A stretch of DNA of 64,000 bases. It comes from Natrinema halophilum. Lineage in GTDB: Archaea > Halobacteriota > Halobacteria > Halobacteriales > Natrialbaceae. The notes beneath the pieces are model-generated. The model had not been told where the DNA came from. It searched no databases and saw only the letters and a list, made by a program, of their open reading frames with translations. Below are positions 8,807 through 17,157 of this stretch, in pieces. The stretch is taken from NCBI RefSeq assembly GCF_013402815.2, contig NZ_CP058601.1:2108001-2172000 (forward strand), given 5' to 3'. The stretch's first letter is position 1. The number at the start of each line of letters is the position of its first letter. The position numbers were made by a program, and so were the translations under genes.

Positions 8807-9367
8807 TCACTGCCGTTCCATCAGCGGCGGTTGATCGGTCTGGGATGCACGGATGGGTTCGTCGAACGCTCGTGTCTCGGCTGCAGTGAGCCACCCGTCT
8901 ACGGTATACGTCCGTTCGTCACCGGTGGCGGAGCGTTCCGTACATGGGACAACGCCGCGAAGGGCGTCGGCATCGTCGTCCTCGTAGAATGCAAGGGCGA
9001 CTAGTGGAACCCGTATCTGTTCACGCCTCTCGGTATCGACGACGAACGGAGCGGGCGGATTCTCTCGCCGACGGAACCCCGGTTCGAGCGAATAGCCGTG
9101 TCGGTTCGCCCACTGTTCGAACTCGGTAACGAGGTCACCGCGGGTCGATCCTGCTTCCGTCGTCAGCAATCGTTGTGGCGGCCACCGGCTAACCTGAACG
9201 TCGTCGATGCAGCCGTGTTCGCGAAGCGACCATAACCGATCGACGAGCGCGCGAATCTGATCGGAAACTGCAGCAGGCACGTTCGACCGCACGTAGCAAT
9301 CGATCCGAACGTATTCACGGTGATCGGGATCGACGACCGGGTGAACTGCGGGTTCACTTGCAGACAT
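8807..9367 (-). CDS. haloarchaeal HTH-type regulatory protein
   Basis: 186 residues from the ATG at 9367. It reads EYVRIDCYVRSNVPAAVSDQ near the N-terminus, then LVDRLWSLREHGCIDDVQVS and a middle region with FEQWANRHGYSLEPGF. I recall this architecture from haloarchaeal proteins annotated only as HTH-domain. No membrane segments are present. Its start overlaps the 3' end of a small winged-helix gene by 14 bases, so the two are cotranscribed and the smaller protein may be its partner. The function is not known. Confidence 0.7.
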   Translation of the reverse strand: MSASEPAVHPVVDPDHREYVRIDCYVRSNVPAAVSDQIRALVDRLWSLREHGCIDDVQVSRWPPQRLLTTEAGSTRGDLVTEFEQWANRHGYSLEPGFRRRENPPAPFVVDTERREQIRVPLVALAFYEDDDADALRGVVPCTERSATGDERTYTVDGWLTAAETRAFDEPIRASQTDQPPLMERQ

Positions 9368-9569
9368 AGCCACCCTCCGTGCGCTCGACGAGATTCTTCC
9401 TCGAAAGCGACTCGAGAACGGCAAAGAGCGTTAATTTGGATAGTCCGAGTGTCTGTTGCAGGTCGGACGCCTTTGCCTCGCCGCTAATGAGGAGTGACAG
9501 ATAGACGAGTTTTGCTTGTGGTGATGCGATTTCGTCCGGAACCACTGGCCGATGTTCGCTCGTGGACAT
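9354..9569 (-). CDS. small winged-helix DNA-binding protein (MarR/TrmB-like)
   Basis: 71 residues from the ATG at 9569. Helices and wing are visible: PQAKLVYLSLLISGEAKAS, LQQTLGLSKLTLFAVLESLS as the helix-turn-helix, and LVERTEGGYVCK as the wing. It is the upstream gene of a two-gene operon, overlapping the next gene by 14 bases. Such small proteins are usually transcription factors. Upstream is AT-rich DNA (9590-9660) with several possible TATA boxes. Confidence 0.8.
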   Translation of the reverse strand: MSTSEHRPVVPDEIASPQAKLVYLSLLISGEAKASDLQQTLGLSKLTLFAVLESLSRKNLVERTEGGYVCK

Positions 9570-9914
9570 CAATGAAGGCGGCCACAAGCGAATACATAAA
9601 GGTGGAGAGATCTATGCTACCATATCCCACTAATTTTTCTAGATTTGAATGTATATTTTAGTCAGACTGCTCGCGGTAGTGACCAGTCCATTGGTGTCCT
9701 GTGAACGCGCGCCGTACAGCGGTACCGACATCCGATGCGCTGGCTATCCGTTGAAAACAAGGTGGCCGACTGCTCGAGGAACGACAGCGTCACGGAGAGG
9801 TCGCTTCCGAGCACTGACGGCCGGCGGTCGTCCGGATTCGACGGTTCCGGCGAAAGTACGAGCGGATCGTCGGCATTGGGGCGGTAGACACAGGTGAATC
9901 GCTTCGAGTTCACG

Positions 9915-10018
9915 TGGTTCGAACGGCCTTCGATCTTTCGTCATAAAGTGGATCGGAGCTCCGCGAACTCAGCGAAACCAACGGTTTCGCCGGATCACGA
10001 GAGGGCTTTGCTCTCTCG
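9915..10018 (+). repeat. 89-base dispersed repeat, copy 1, with a hairpin array
   Basis: From TGGTTCGAACGG (9915) to CGAGAG (10003) this stretch aligns without net length change with 38773-38861. It holds the palindrome CGGAGCTCCG (9954-9963), a hairpin GAAACC-AAC-GGTTTC (9974-9988) and, running past the repeat end, CGAGAGGGC-TTT-GCTCTCTCG (9998-10018, one G-T pair). The hairpin loops are three bases. There is no coding capacity. It may be a MITE-like element. Confidence 0.7.
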
Positions 10019-10096
10019 AACGGGTCCGAGATATTCTCAGATACCGCTGACATCGGGGAGAGACCCGGTGGTGCAAGAGACGGGAGGGTGTGTTGA

Positions 10097-10113
10097 AATT
10101 AGTAAAACTAATT
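10097..10113. repeat. 17-base AT-rich palindrome
   Basis: Perfect inverted repeat AATTAGT-AAA-ACTAATT in an AT-rich island (10087-10165) that contrasts with the GC-rich surroundings. It could be an operator or a hairpin; no nearby gene explains it. Confidence 0.55.
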
Positions 10114-10370
10114 CGTAGTTTATCCTTATTCATTCGATAGTTTTAGATATAATCTTGTGATACTGTCGTGCGGGGCAGGGCTGGGGGCGACCGACGTATC
10201 TCGCATCCCCGACCAATGATCAGAATATCACCATCCGTTTCCCCACTTCACCCGCGCGTCGACACTGAACCAACAGTTCCCGCTGACGCTCTACCATCCG
10301 TCTGCACGCTGCTACCCGCTCGTAGTCAGAAACTATCCACTAACCCGCTCAGCGATCACAGGATCTGCTC

Positions 10371-10412
10371 CGATACCGATACCGATACCGATACCGATAC
10401 CGATACCGATAC
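10371..10412 (+). repeat. hexanucleotide tandem repeat, 7 copies of CGATAC
   Basis: Seven perfect copies of CGATAC in a row. The repeat is directly readable. The frame through it would encode alternating Asp and Thr. Length variation between strains is likely because such arrays slip during replication. Confidence 0.95.
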
Positions 10413-10490
10413 CACGTTCTCCGAGTATCACAGCCGTCTGACCGACCACGACGGACGCAACGACTCGATGGGCCGTGCCGGTGAGACATC

Positions 10491-10724
10491 GTGAGCGACG
10501 ACGATATCGTCTACGTTGCTACCGGCTGTGATCGGTTCCACAAATCCCGGGAGTGCCAGGGACTATCCCACGCTCGAACGGTGGAAGAACGGTCACTATC
10601 GAGTCTTTCCGACGAATTTTCGCTGTGCGAACTGTGTTCGGGTACGTATCGACTCAGTCCATCCGACGGATCGTTCGTTACCGCACGCGTCCTCGAGAAC
10701 CTCGATCCCGAGGACGTGGGATAA
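10491..10724 (+). CDS. small Cys/His-rich protein (zinc-ribbon-like)
   Basis: 77 residues from a GTG at 10491. The spaced pattern CDRFHKSREC (two Cys with an intervening His) followed about 30 residues later by CELC looks like a treble-clef or ribbon zinc site. The N-terminus MSDDDIVYVATGCDRFHKS resembles small haloarchaeal proteins I have seen without an assigned function. It is a single gene with no clear partner. Confidence 0.65.
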   Translation: MSDDDIVYVATGCDRFHKSRECQGLSHARTVEERSLSSLSDEFSLCELCSGTYRLSPSDGSFVTARVLENLDPEDVG

Positions 10725-11127
10725 CGAAGAGGTGCAGACGAAGCGAGCGGTCCAGGCGAAGCGAGCCAAAATTGCCACGGGACGACCGAAATCCGTGGCC
10801 TTCGATTGCAGCGATAGCGAGGCGACCGTCCACGGCCGTCTCGGACGGTGACCTCAGAGCGAGCGCAATTCTACGAGCGCACGGCGAGTCCCGGGGACGA
10901 CCGAAAAAGCGACGCTCTCTCGCAATATTCAGACGAGCTGTCGACTCTCTGGACTGGGGCGGCCCTTCGGAAATGCTCGTCGGCGGCGTGCTCGAAAATC
11001 ATCGGTTTTCGCCGTCGCGAACGGCGAAGCCGCTTCGAACGTCTTCGTGCCGACGTCCTCGCGGATGCTTCGATCCCGCCTTGGGACGGAATGGACCGCC
11101 TCTCGACTCACGCGACTGCGGAGCAAT
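10725..11127. other. 400-base gene-free region with a hairpin array
   Basis: No gene is supported on either strand. It holds the hairpin array at 10993-11037 and several degenerate inverted repeats of the CGAAGCGAG type. It probably derives from repeat expansion or old mobile DNA. Confidence 0.5.
10993..11037 (+). repeat. array of three short-loop hairpins
   Basis: CGAAAATC-ATC-GGTTTTCG (10993-11011, one T-G pair), GCCGT-CGCGA-ACGGC (11011-11025) and CGAAG-CCG-CTTCG (11025-11037) follow one another with shared end bases. The design matches the hairpin array inside tnpB at 50032-50105 and the repeat at 9915. Confidence 0.7.
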
Positions 11128-11526
11128 TCATCCATCTTCCGCGTCAGTCACCCGGATACTCGAGCCCAGGTACTTCGAAAGGACCTCAGAAACGGTATCG
11201 GCGTTGAACACCTCGAGATCGGTCGCAATCGCCGCTTTCAGCGCGTCGAAATGCTCGTCGTCGGTCTGCAGTTCACGAAAGTCGACCGCTTCGATCGACC
11301 GTTCGGGGAGACTGAGCCAGTCGGCGGCGAGGCGGCGGGCGTGTCGCTGATCGGAAACCTCGCCGCGCCACAATGTATTCCGGAAGAAGAGCCAACCCTC
11401 GGTGCCCGGTTTTGGCGCTTCGCGAAAGAGCGTAACCGTCGTCTCGGCGCTGCTCGGCTCGAGCGAGACGACCTCCCGTCCCGGTTCGAGGCGAACCCGA
11501 ACGCGGAATACATAGCGGGCATCCAT
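11128..11526 (-). CDS. LWR-salt family protein
   Basis: 132 residues. The signature FFRNTLWRGEVSDQRHARRL names the family I recall as LWR-salt, known only from halophilic archaea. The rest is beta-rich with a helical C-terminus. There is no signal peptide or membrane segment. It lies 22 bases after the pterin dehydratase gene on the same strand, so the two are probably cotranscribed. The function is unknown. Confidence 0.85.
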   Translation of the reverse strand: MDARYVFRVRVRLEPGREVVSLEPSSAETTVTLFREAPKPGTEGWLFFRNTLWRGEVSDQRHARRLAADWLSLPERSIEAVDFRELQTDDEHFDALKAAIATDLEVFNADTVSEVLSKYLGSSIRVTDAEDG

Positions 11527-11548
11527 CGGAGATCGTTCGACACGCCGT

Positions 11549-11830
11549 TCAGGCGTTTCGTTCGGATTCGATTAGTTCCGCCATGTCGATATCGTCGTCG
11601 GTGATGCCGCCTGCCTCGTGGGAGGTCAAGCGAACTTCGACTTCCGAGTAGCGGATGACGATTTCCGGATGGTGAAACTGCGCTTCGGCGATTTCGCCGA
11701 CCATCTGCGCGAAATTGACGCCGCGAAGGTAGTCGTCGAACTCGTATACGCGCACGATTTCGTCGCCCTCGCGATCCCAGTTGGCAAGAAGTTGGTCTTG
11801 GATCTCCTCATCGGAAAGCAGGTCAGCCAT
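11549..11830 (-). CDS. pterin-4a-carbinolamine dehydratase
   Basis: 93 residues from the ATG at 11830, the usual length of the PCD/DCoH family. The start reads MADLLSDEEI and the active-site region FHHPEIVIRYSEVEVRLTSH gives the expected His-His-Pro-Glu and the later His. These enzymes dehydrate 4a-hydroxytetrahydrobiopterin in the cytosol. Haloarchaea often keep the gene without an aromatic amino-acid hydroxylase, so its role here may differ. It is the first gene of a probable two-gene operon with the LWR-salt gene. Confidence 0.92.
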   Translation of the reverse strand: MADLLSDEEIQDQLLANWDREGDEIVRVYEFDDYLRGVNFAQMVGEIAEAQFHHPEIVIRYSEVEVRLTSHEAGGITDDDIDMAELIESERNA

Positions 11831-12148
11831 GTGATGCCGAACGCAAGCCATCCAAATAACGATTGTGCCCCTCTCAGCGTTTCGCGACGCGTCTCCGTTT
11901 CCCCACAGTAACAGCCCGTATTTCGAGATGCACGGCGATAGAGCGGATAGACGATAAAGAGTCCGTCTGTCGACCTGATCCCCACCGGCTGCTACTCGAG
12001 CCGAACGCACCCTACTCGGCCAGTCAGCCGGACGGCCAGTCAACCAGATTCAGTAATCCACTGCGGGTGACTTAATCCATACACCCGGCTCCCGCTGACC
12101 GGTCTCCGACGAACTCGTAAGTACGATCCGCCGGCAATCGGTCGACCG

Positions 12149-12808
12149 CTAGTCGGCCTGGGATTTCTTGCCTGCGGGCTGGAGTTCGGCGTCGACTAGC
12201 GTCTCGTACGCTCGCCGGAACCGCTCGGAGAGTGCCTGGTGTGAGATCCCCAATTCCTCGGCCAGATCTTCCATCGAGATTCCACGAGGAATCTCGAAGT
12301 ATCCGTACTCGAGCGCAGCCTCGAGGGCCTCCTGCTGTTCGGGCGTCAATCGCGTTCGGTGGTCGGTCGTATCGGTCACGTCGGTCACGCGTCGAAGATC
12401 GGCGTTGATGCCACGGTCGACGAGTTGGTCGTAGGCCTCACAGAGCGCGTCGCGATCGTGGTAGCGAACCGTCACCTGCCACCACCCGTCGGTCGCCCGC
12501 GCCTCGAGTAACGAGCCGCCGTCAGCTAACAGGTCGTCCCAGAGGCGGTTCGTCCCCGAACCCTCGGTAAACGTGACGTCGTACAGCAGCCGCGAATCCG
12601 TTTCGACGAGGAGTTCGGCGACCTCGACCGACGGATCGGCTGCGAATGCTGCACCCGCAGTCTCCTGATCGACGCCGGCCACCCACAGCGATGGCAGCGT
12701 CTTCGACACCGAGGACTCGAGTTCGAACGTGGCCCCTGGCGCTTGCTCGAAGGCGGTCGCCAGCGCCGTGTCCGCCGCCGGAATCCGAAGGTCGGCTATC
12801 GTCGACAT
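12149..12808 (-). CDS. HTH-10 (Bat-like) transcriptional regulator
   Basis: 219 residues. The N-terminal half is a bacterio-opsin-activator GAF/HTH-associated type domain (APGATFELESSVSKTLPSLW). The C-terminal half is the HTH-10 domain, with LTPEQQEALEAALEYGYFEI and the recognition helix in LAEELGISHQALSERFRRAY. The N-terminal domain probably senses a small molecule; target genes are not apparent. It is a single gene. Its upstream region to 13080 (272 bases) holds no gene I can support. Confidence 0.9.
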   Translation of the reverse strand: MSTIADLRIPAADTALATAFEQAPGATFELESSVSKTLPSLWVAGVDQETAGAAFAADPSVEVAELLVETDSRLLYDVTFTEGSGTNRLWDDLLADGGSLLEARATDGWWQVTVRYHDRDALCEAYDQLVDRGINADLRRVTDVTDTTDHRTRLTPEQQEALEAALEYGYFEIPRGISMEDLAEELGISHQALSERFRRAYETLVDAELQPAGKKSQAD

Positions 12809-13080
12809 CAGGCTTCGTACACCACGGCGGCGTAAAAACCGCTGTTACGGCGAAACTGACTGTCCGGTACCGTGATATCCGTTCCCGAACTCGACAGTCA
12901 GTGGGGCGGTCCACACGGGCACCGAAGCGCGACAGTCACGACCGGTTGCGGCGATCGGAACGGGGACGCTGTCGGGCGTTCATCGTTCGCTCGCACAGGA
13001 ACCGATGTGAGGGGCCGGCTCTCGAGGGATGGGAGCTGGTATCCGACCGAAGGTGCATTGCCCACCACGAGCCACAGGGG

Positions 13081-14172
13081 TCACCCACGAAGCCGCGAGA
13101 GCATCGTTTTGATGTGGGTTGGAGAAAGCAGGGACGTCGGACGATCCATGTGTACGCCGATCTCGCCCGATAGCGCGCCCAGTCCGATCCGCTGTGCCGG
13201 TTCCGGCAGCGAGTATGCTCGTCGAAGCCAGCGTCCCAGTTCCATTTCGCGCTCGAGGTCGTCGCGCCAGGCGCGTTCGTAAGCGGCGAGCGTGATCGGT
13301 CGGTCGGGATCGATCTCGCGTGCGGCGTGGTCGGCGCTGGTCATACCGTACAGGATGCCGCCGCCGGTAAAGGGCTTGGTCTGGGCGGCCGCGTCGCCGA
13401 TGAGAAACGCACGACGGGACGTTACTCGATCCGGTGGACCGATTGGGATCGCTCCCGAACAGCGGTGGGAAACGTCGACCTCGTAACCGTCGATCAGGTC
13501 CTCGAAGTGTTTGTTCACGTGGACACCCGGAGGCGCCGCGAGGCCGTACTCGACGCCAGCTTCGCCACGCGGGATACGCCACGCGAAGAAGGTCGGCGGC
13601 GTAAGGTGGACGTCGACGAAGTCCTGGGAGTCGACTTCTGCAGAAAAAGCGAGGACTCCGTGGAGCAATTCGCCGGGCTGGGGCAATTCGAGTTGGTCGC
13701 GAACCCGCGACCGAGGACCGTCACAGCCGGCGACCATTTTCGCCTCGAATTCGACGGTGCCGGCGGGACCGTTCGCGACGACCACGACACTGTCGCGGTG
13801 TTCTGTGACGTCGGTGACCGTATGTTTTTCACGGACGTCCGCCCCCGCATCGCTGGCGAGGTCGGCGAGGTGGCGGTCCAGTTCCACTCGGTCGATGACG
13901 TTCGAGGCCACCTCACGCTTGTAGAAGGGATACGCATCGCTGTGCGGGCCGCCGACGTGGAACCGCGCCCCGTAGATCGCGTTCTGGAACAGCTCCTCGC
14001 GAGCGCTCTCGCCCGTGAACGCCCAGATATCCGTGCTGACGTGACCCGAACAGGCCAGCGGCTCGCCGATCCGCCCCTTCTCGAGGGCGAGCACGTCGTA
14101 TCCCGCGTCGGCAGCCTGCCTGGCAAATCGCGCGCCCGGTGGGCCGACACCGACGACGACGAAATCGTACAT
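13081..14172 (-). CDS. geranylgeranyl reductase family flavoprotein
   Basis: 363 residues from the ATG at 14172; the upstream extension to 14250 is unlikely. The FAD-binding Rossmann motif GVGPPGARFARQAADAGYDV with the following Glu, the middle GCDGPRSRVRDQL, and the second FAD motif RAFLIGDAAAQTKPFTGGGI are all present. FFAWRIPRGEAGVEYG corresponds to the substrate-side motif of the family. Members reduce the isoprenoid chains of archaeal membrane lipids or quinones. Haloarchaea carry several paralogues, so this need not be the main lipid reductase. Confidence 0.88.
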   Translation of the reverse strand: MYDFVVVGVGPPGARFARQAADAGYDVLALEKGRIGEPLACSGHVSTDIWAFTGESAREELFQNAIYGARFHVGGPHSDAYPFYKREVASNVIDRVELDRHLADLASDAGADVREKHTVTDVTEHRDSVVVVANGPAGTVEFEAKMVAGCDGPRSRVRDQLELPQPGELLHGVLAFSAEVDSQDFVDVHLTPPTFFAWRIPRGEAGVEYGLAAPPGVHVNKHFEDLIDGYEVDVSHRCSGAIPIGPPDRVTSRRAFLIGDAAAQTKPFTGGGILYGMTSADHAAREIDPDRPITLAAYERAWRDDLEREMELGRWLRRAYSLPEPAQRIGLGALSGEIGVHMDRPTSLLSPTHIKTMLSRLRG

Positions 14173-14484
14173 GTCCGTCACGTTTTCGGCAGAGAGTAAA
14201 TAGCTTCTCGAGATGAATCCAGTGGCGGTGCTGGAGGCGACGAACGACACGGCAAAAATCGTTCATTCCGCGTTCCTGTTGCTCGATAGAAGATAATCGA
14301 GATAGCTGGAAAACAGCGACGAGGAGATCGGCGTGGCCACCACCTGACGAACCGATCCGAGGAAGACGGAGTCGGCCCGGTCACTCTTCGATCGGATCGT
14401 GATTTCGGTATAAAATCCCGGAAATACCCTCGATAATAGATATCGTCAGCGACGGAATCTAGTCACAAAATACAGTAATCGAGA

Positions 14485-15327
14485 ATGAACGATAGATATA
14501 CCCTCCTGACCGTCTGTCTCGTGGTCGTCGCCGTAAGCGTTCCCAGCGGAGCGTATTCCAGTGTGTCGACTTTGGAATCGAGTACGGATGTAACCAGCAT
14601 ACAACAGGACGAAGACGGGGCCTATCCGGAGATGTGCATTCCGCCCTCGCCCCTCGAGAATATTTCGATGAACGCTTCTCGGCAAAAGGCGACGAACCTT
14701 ACGACGAAATCGGCGGTCGTATCGTCGACAGGTAACGGTACCACGATCAAGGAGGATCTAATAACGATCCAGTCTGAATATATCGAGGGAAGTGAGCTGT
14801 GTTTCGATCGACTAGCAGAAGAAACCAAAACGATGCAGATGCAGCTCTACGACGTTCGATTCGAGAACACATCGATTTCCGGTCCGTGGACCGATATCGA
14901 GTTCAGAAACGGCGACGCGGACGTAATGACGGTGATACTACCGGGGGAAGAATTACTGAACGTCTTACGACAGACGCCTGCGGGACGGCTCCTGATCGAC
15001 GGAGTCAAAGATCGATACAATCTGACTTCGACTGAGAACACATCGGGACGGGCAGGAACAGACAGTCAGGCGAATAGCTCCGGCGATTCCACGGAGAACA
15101 CCACCGGTCAAGACGACGGTAACGACGGGACGACAGTCACGCCCACCGGCGGTATCCAGCGGACGGTAGAAGCGATTGATGCCGGTATCGAAGATGCGAT
15201 AGAAGCGTTTGGCAACACGATTCGGGGAACCGCCGAGACGATGATCGCTCTGACCGAGTCGACCGCCGAATCGAACGAATCGGGCTCCAAAACGCCTGAA
15301 ACGGGGGCGACAACCCACCTCTCGTAA
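14485..15327 (+). CDS. exported protein of unknown function, first of a DUF6230/DUF6114 group
   Basis: 280 residues. A Sec signal peptide is seen (LLTVCLVVVAVSVPSGAYS), then a secreted Thr/Ser/Asn-rich domain with several N-glycosylation sequons (NLTT, NGTT, NTSG, NSSG) and a low-complexity linker. There is no lipobox. An amphipathic C-terminus (residues about 225-260) follows. It precedes the DUF6230 and DUF6114 genes in the same direction, a grouping that also occurs in actinobacteria. I do not recognise the family. AT-rich sequence just before 14485 provides a promoter. Confidence 0.75.
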   Translation: MNDRYTLLTVCLVVVAVSVPSGAYSSVSTLESSTDVTSIQQDEDGAYPEMCIPPSPLENISMNASRQKATNLTTKSAVVSSTGNGTTIKEDLITIQSEYIEGSELCFDRLAEETKTMQMQLYDVRFENTSISGPWTDIEFRNGDADVMTVILPGEELLNVLRQTPAGRLLIDGVKDRYNLTSTENTSGRAGTDSQANSSGDSTENTTGQDDGNDGTTVTPTGGIQRTVEAIDAGIEDAIEAFGNTIRGTAETMIALTESTAESNESGSKTPETGATTHLS

Positions 15328-15413
15328 TCGGTACTGTCATTCCTAACAGTACGGTGATCGGTCCCCAGTGAGACGGGGTGGAGACCCCTTTATACATCCG
15401 TCCATATCCGCAC

Positions 15414-15453
15414 AAATATATACGTGCATCTTTATTGAATTTCCTCGCACCCG
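15414..15453 (+). promoter_or_regulatory. TATA box for the DUF6230 gene
   Basis: AAATATATAC at 15414-15423 lies about 30-35 bases before the GTG at 15453, as expected for a nearly leaderless haloarchaeal transcript. This spacing supports the GTG start over the upstream GTG at 15378. Confidence 0.6.
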
Positions 15454-16061
15454 TGCCAATTGATCGCAAACGATTTATCACCGCGTTTCTCGTCGCGAAC
15501 GTCCTATTGATCAGTGTCTTTGCGGGCCTCGTCTCCACCGGCGTCACTGTCGCCATCCCGATGACCGACGCCAACGGTTTTACAGTTGCGTTCGACGAGC
15601 TCGATGGTGACGGGTTTACTCAGTATTCCACGCTGCAGAGTCGCGACGGCTGTGGCGAGTATCCCGTCAGTGAGACACGAATCAACAACGGAACGATAGA
15701 GGGTCTCCATCTGTTCAAAGACCTCGAAATGCCGGTCACGGATCACAGAGTCAGAGTCTCGATAGAAGCAGAGAACGTGCAATTCCAGGGGCTCAATCAA
15801 CGGTTTACGAACCTGGGGGGAAATCTTTCGTTCGAGGGTGAACAAGTCGTCGAATACAACACGACCAGCGACCGAATGCAGATCTCGTCGCAGAACATCA
15901 CCATCGAAGACGGAACGATCCAGACCGAAACCCAGTACATTGCCCATCTCTCTCTCGACGACGTGGGGGTCAGCGTCAAACCGAACCCGAGCGACTCGAG
16001 AAACGGAGATACAGGCAATACCTGTCGAGAAGTGAATCGTTCTGCGAGTATCGATTCGTAA
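15453..16061 (+). CDS. DUF6230 family membrane-anchored protein
   Basis: 202 residues from the GTG at 15453 (PIDRKRFITAF). One N-terminal transmembrane segment (residues about 10-33) is followed by an external beta-rich domain with Asn-linked sequons. The C-terminal part is repetitive in strands (VSIEAENVQFQGL, ISSQNITIEDG). Family DUF6230 is known from Streptomyces and haloarchaea and is normally next to DUF6114, as here. The function is unknown; surface location is inferred. Confidence 0.8.
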   Translation: MPIDRKRFITAFLVANVLLISVFAGLVSTGVTVAIPMTDANGFTVAFDELDGDGFTQYSTLQSRDGCGEYPVSETRINNGTIEGLHLFKDLEMPVTDHRVRVSIEAENVQFQGLNQRFTNLGGNLSFEGEQVVEYNTTSDRMQISSQNITIEDGTIQTETQYIAHLSLDDVGVSVKPNPSDSRNGDTGNTCREVNRSASIDS

Positions 16062-16071
16062 AGAACTATCG

Positions 16072-16512
16072 ATGAGCACGGACTACCGCGTTCGGTTCGC
16101 CGAGTGGCGGCGTGATCGTCCGTTCTGGGGTGGAACGATGCTCGCGCTCGCCGGTCTGATCATCGCTATCGTTCCACTTACCTTCGTGTTCCGGTTTGGA
16201 ATGGTCTCGACACGCTTCGTCCTCGTCGGATTGCTATCTGCCGGCATCGTCACAGTATCGGGCGTCTTTTCGCTCGTTCGGCCGGCGTACGCGAGTCGGT
16301 TCGGCGTCGTCGGAACTCTGTTTGCGATCGTCTCGATAGTCGGCGCACTTGGAGGGTTCGGACTCGGGACGATTCTCGGAATGGTGGGCGGGTCACTCTG
16401 TATTGCATGGGTTCCCACCACTGCCGCAACCAAAGATCCATCGTCGGATACCGAATCTATGCTGTCCAGAATCCGGACTCACTGTCGCGACGTCATCGAC
16501 GCTTTATCGTAA
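16072..16512 (+). CDS. DUF6114 family membrane protein
   Basis: 146 residues with four transmembrane segments (about 22-42, 48-66, 73-90, 93-115) and a soluble C-terminal tail. The N-terminus FAEWRRDRPFWGGTMLALAG is the hallmark I recall for DUF6114. It starts 10 bases after the DUF6230 stop, so the two are cotranscribed. Its last 9 bases overlap the 3' end of the convergent HTH-10 gene. Confidence 0.85.
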   Translation: MSTDYRVRFAEWRRDRPFWGGTMLALAGLIIAIVPLTFVFRFGMVSTRFVLVGLLSAGIVTVSGVFSLVRPAYASRFGVVGTLFAIVSIVGALGGFGLGTILGMVGGSLCIAWVPTTAATKDPSSDTESMLSRIRTHCRDVIDALS

Positions 16513-17157
16513 CAACGACAAAAAGACGGTCGATTCCGCCTTTCGGAGGTGTTCATCGACGGTGCTCGTTGCACAATCGAGTTCGTTCGCAATATCACGA
16601 TGTGTAGCCTGCTTTGGAACGTCGTAGTAGCCGATCTCGACCGCCGTTCGAAGCACCTCCTTTTGCCGTGTGGTCAGGTCGAAGACTGACCATTTGCACA
16701 TCGGATCGTACTCGCCAGTCTTGATGATCTCGCAGTCGAACTGTTCGGGTATCGCCTGGTATGCGTGCTGGATCATCTCTTCTTTTCCCGCGACCGTCAA
16801 ACGTAGCGAATTGGGCCCGGTAAACTCGATCGGCGTCTCGACGATCAGCCCGTCCTGACCGACGAGCGACATGAGTGTGGAGGCCGGCTCCCCCGAGTTG
16901 ACATACAGGTAACAGTAAACGGTCTCGTTCGTTCCCTCGAAGAGATCGCATTCGAGGACGAGTTGATGGGTTTCAATTTGCGAGTCGACGTTCTCGCCAT
17001 CACCGCGGAGTCGATACAGGAGAACACCGGTACCATCCGGGAACGAATCGACGTAGACGATTTCGGCCCGCTCGAGGCCGGATACGGATGCAAGTCTGTG
17101 GCCGACAGGGTGGATGGCACCGGACGGTGGCGTTAGTTCGAGACGGACGTATCTCAT
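16504..17157 (-). CDS. HTH-10 (Bat-like) transcriptional regulator
   Basis: 217 residues from the ATG at 17157. The N-terminal sensory half has the fold of Bat-like regulators (EIVYVDSFPDGTGVLLYRLR). The C-terminal HTH-10 domain reads FDLTTRQKEVLRTAVEIGYY and then DIANELDCATSTVDEHLRKA. It is convergent with the DUF6114 gene and may regulate that group, but no binding site was found. Confidence 0.9.
   Translation of the reverse strand: MRYVRLELTPPSGAIHPVGHRLASVSGLERAEIVYVDSFPDGTGVLLYRLRGDGENVDSQIETHQLVLECDLFEGTNETVYCYLYVNSGEPASTLMSLVGQDGLIVETPIEFTGPNSLRLTVAGKEEMIQHAYQAIPEQFDCEIIKTGEYDPMCKWSVFDLTTRQKEVLRTAVEIGYYDVPKQATHRDIANELDCATSTVDEHLRKAESTVFLSLLR

Larger units (their letters stand above)
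9570..10490. other. 920-base gene-poor region with repeats
   Basis: No gene is supported here. Contents: an AT-rich promoter-like stretch (9590-9660), the first copy of an 89-base dispersed repeat with hairpins (9915-10018), an AT-rich stretch with a 17-base palindrome (10097-10113), and a seven-copy hexamer repeat (10371-10412). The open frame 10168-10494 contains the hexamer array (a run of Asp-Thr), has poor codon use and is not annotated as a gene. The pattern fits decayed mobile DNA. Confidence 0.6.

Noticed and set aside
10168-10494. 108-residue frame ending at the 77-residue gene start
   Set aside because: Contains the CGATAC array, low complexity and no recognisable domain; base composition fits non-coding DNA.
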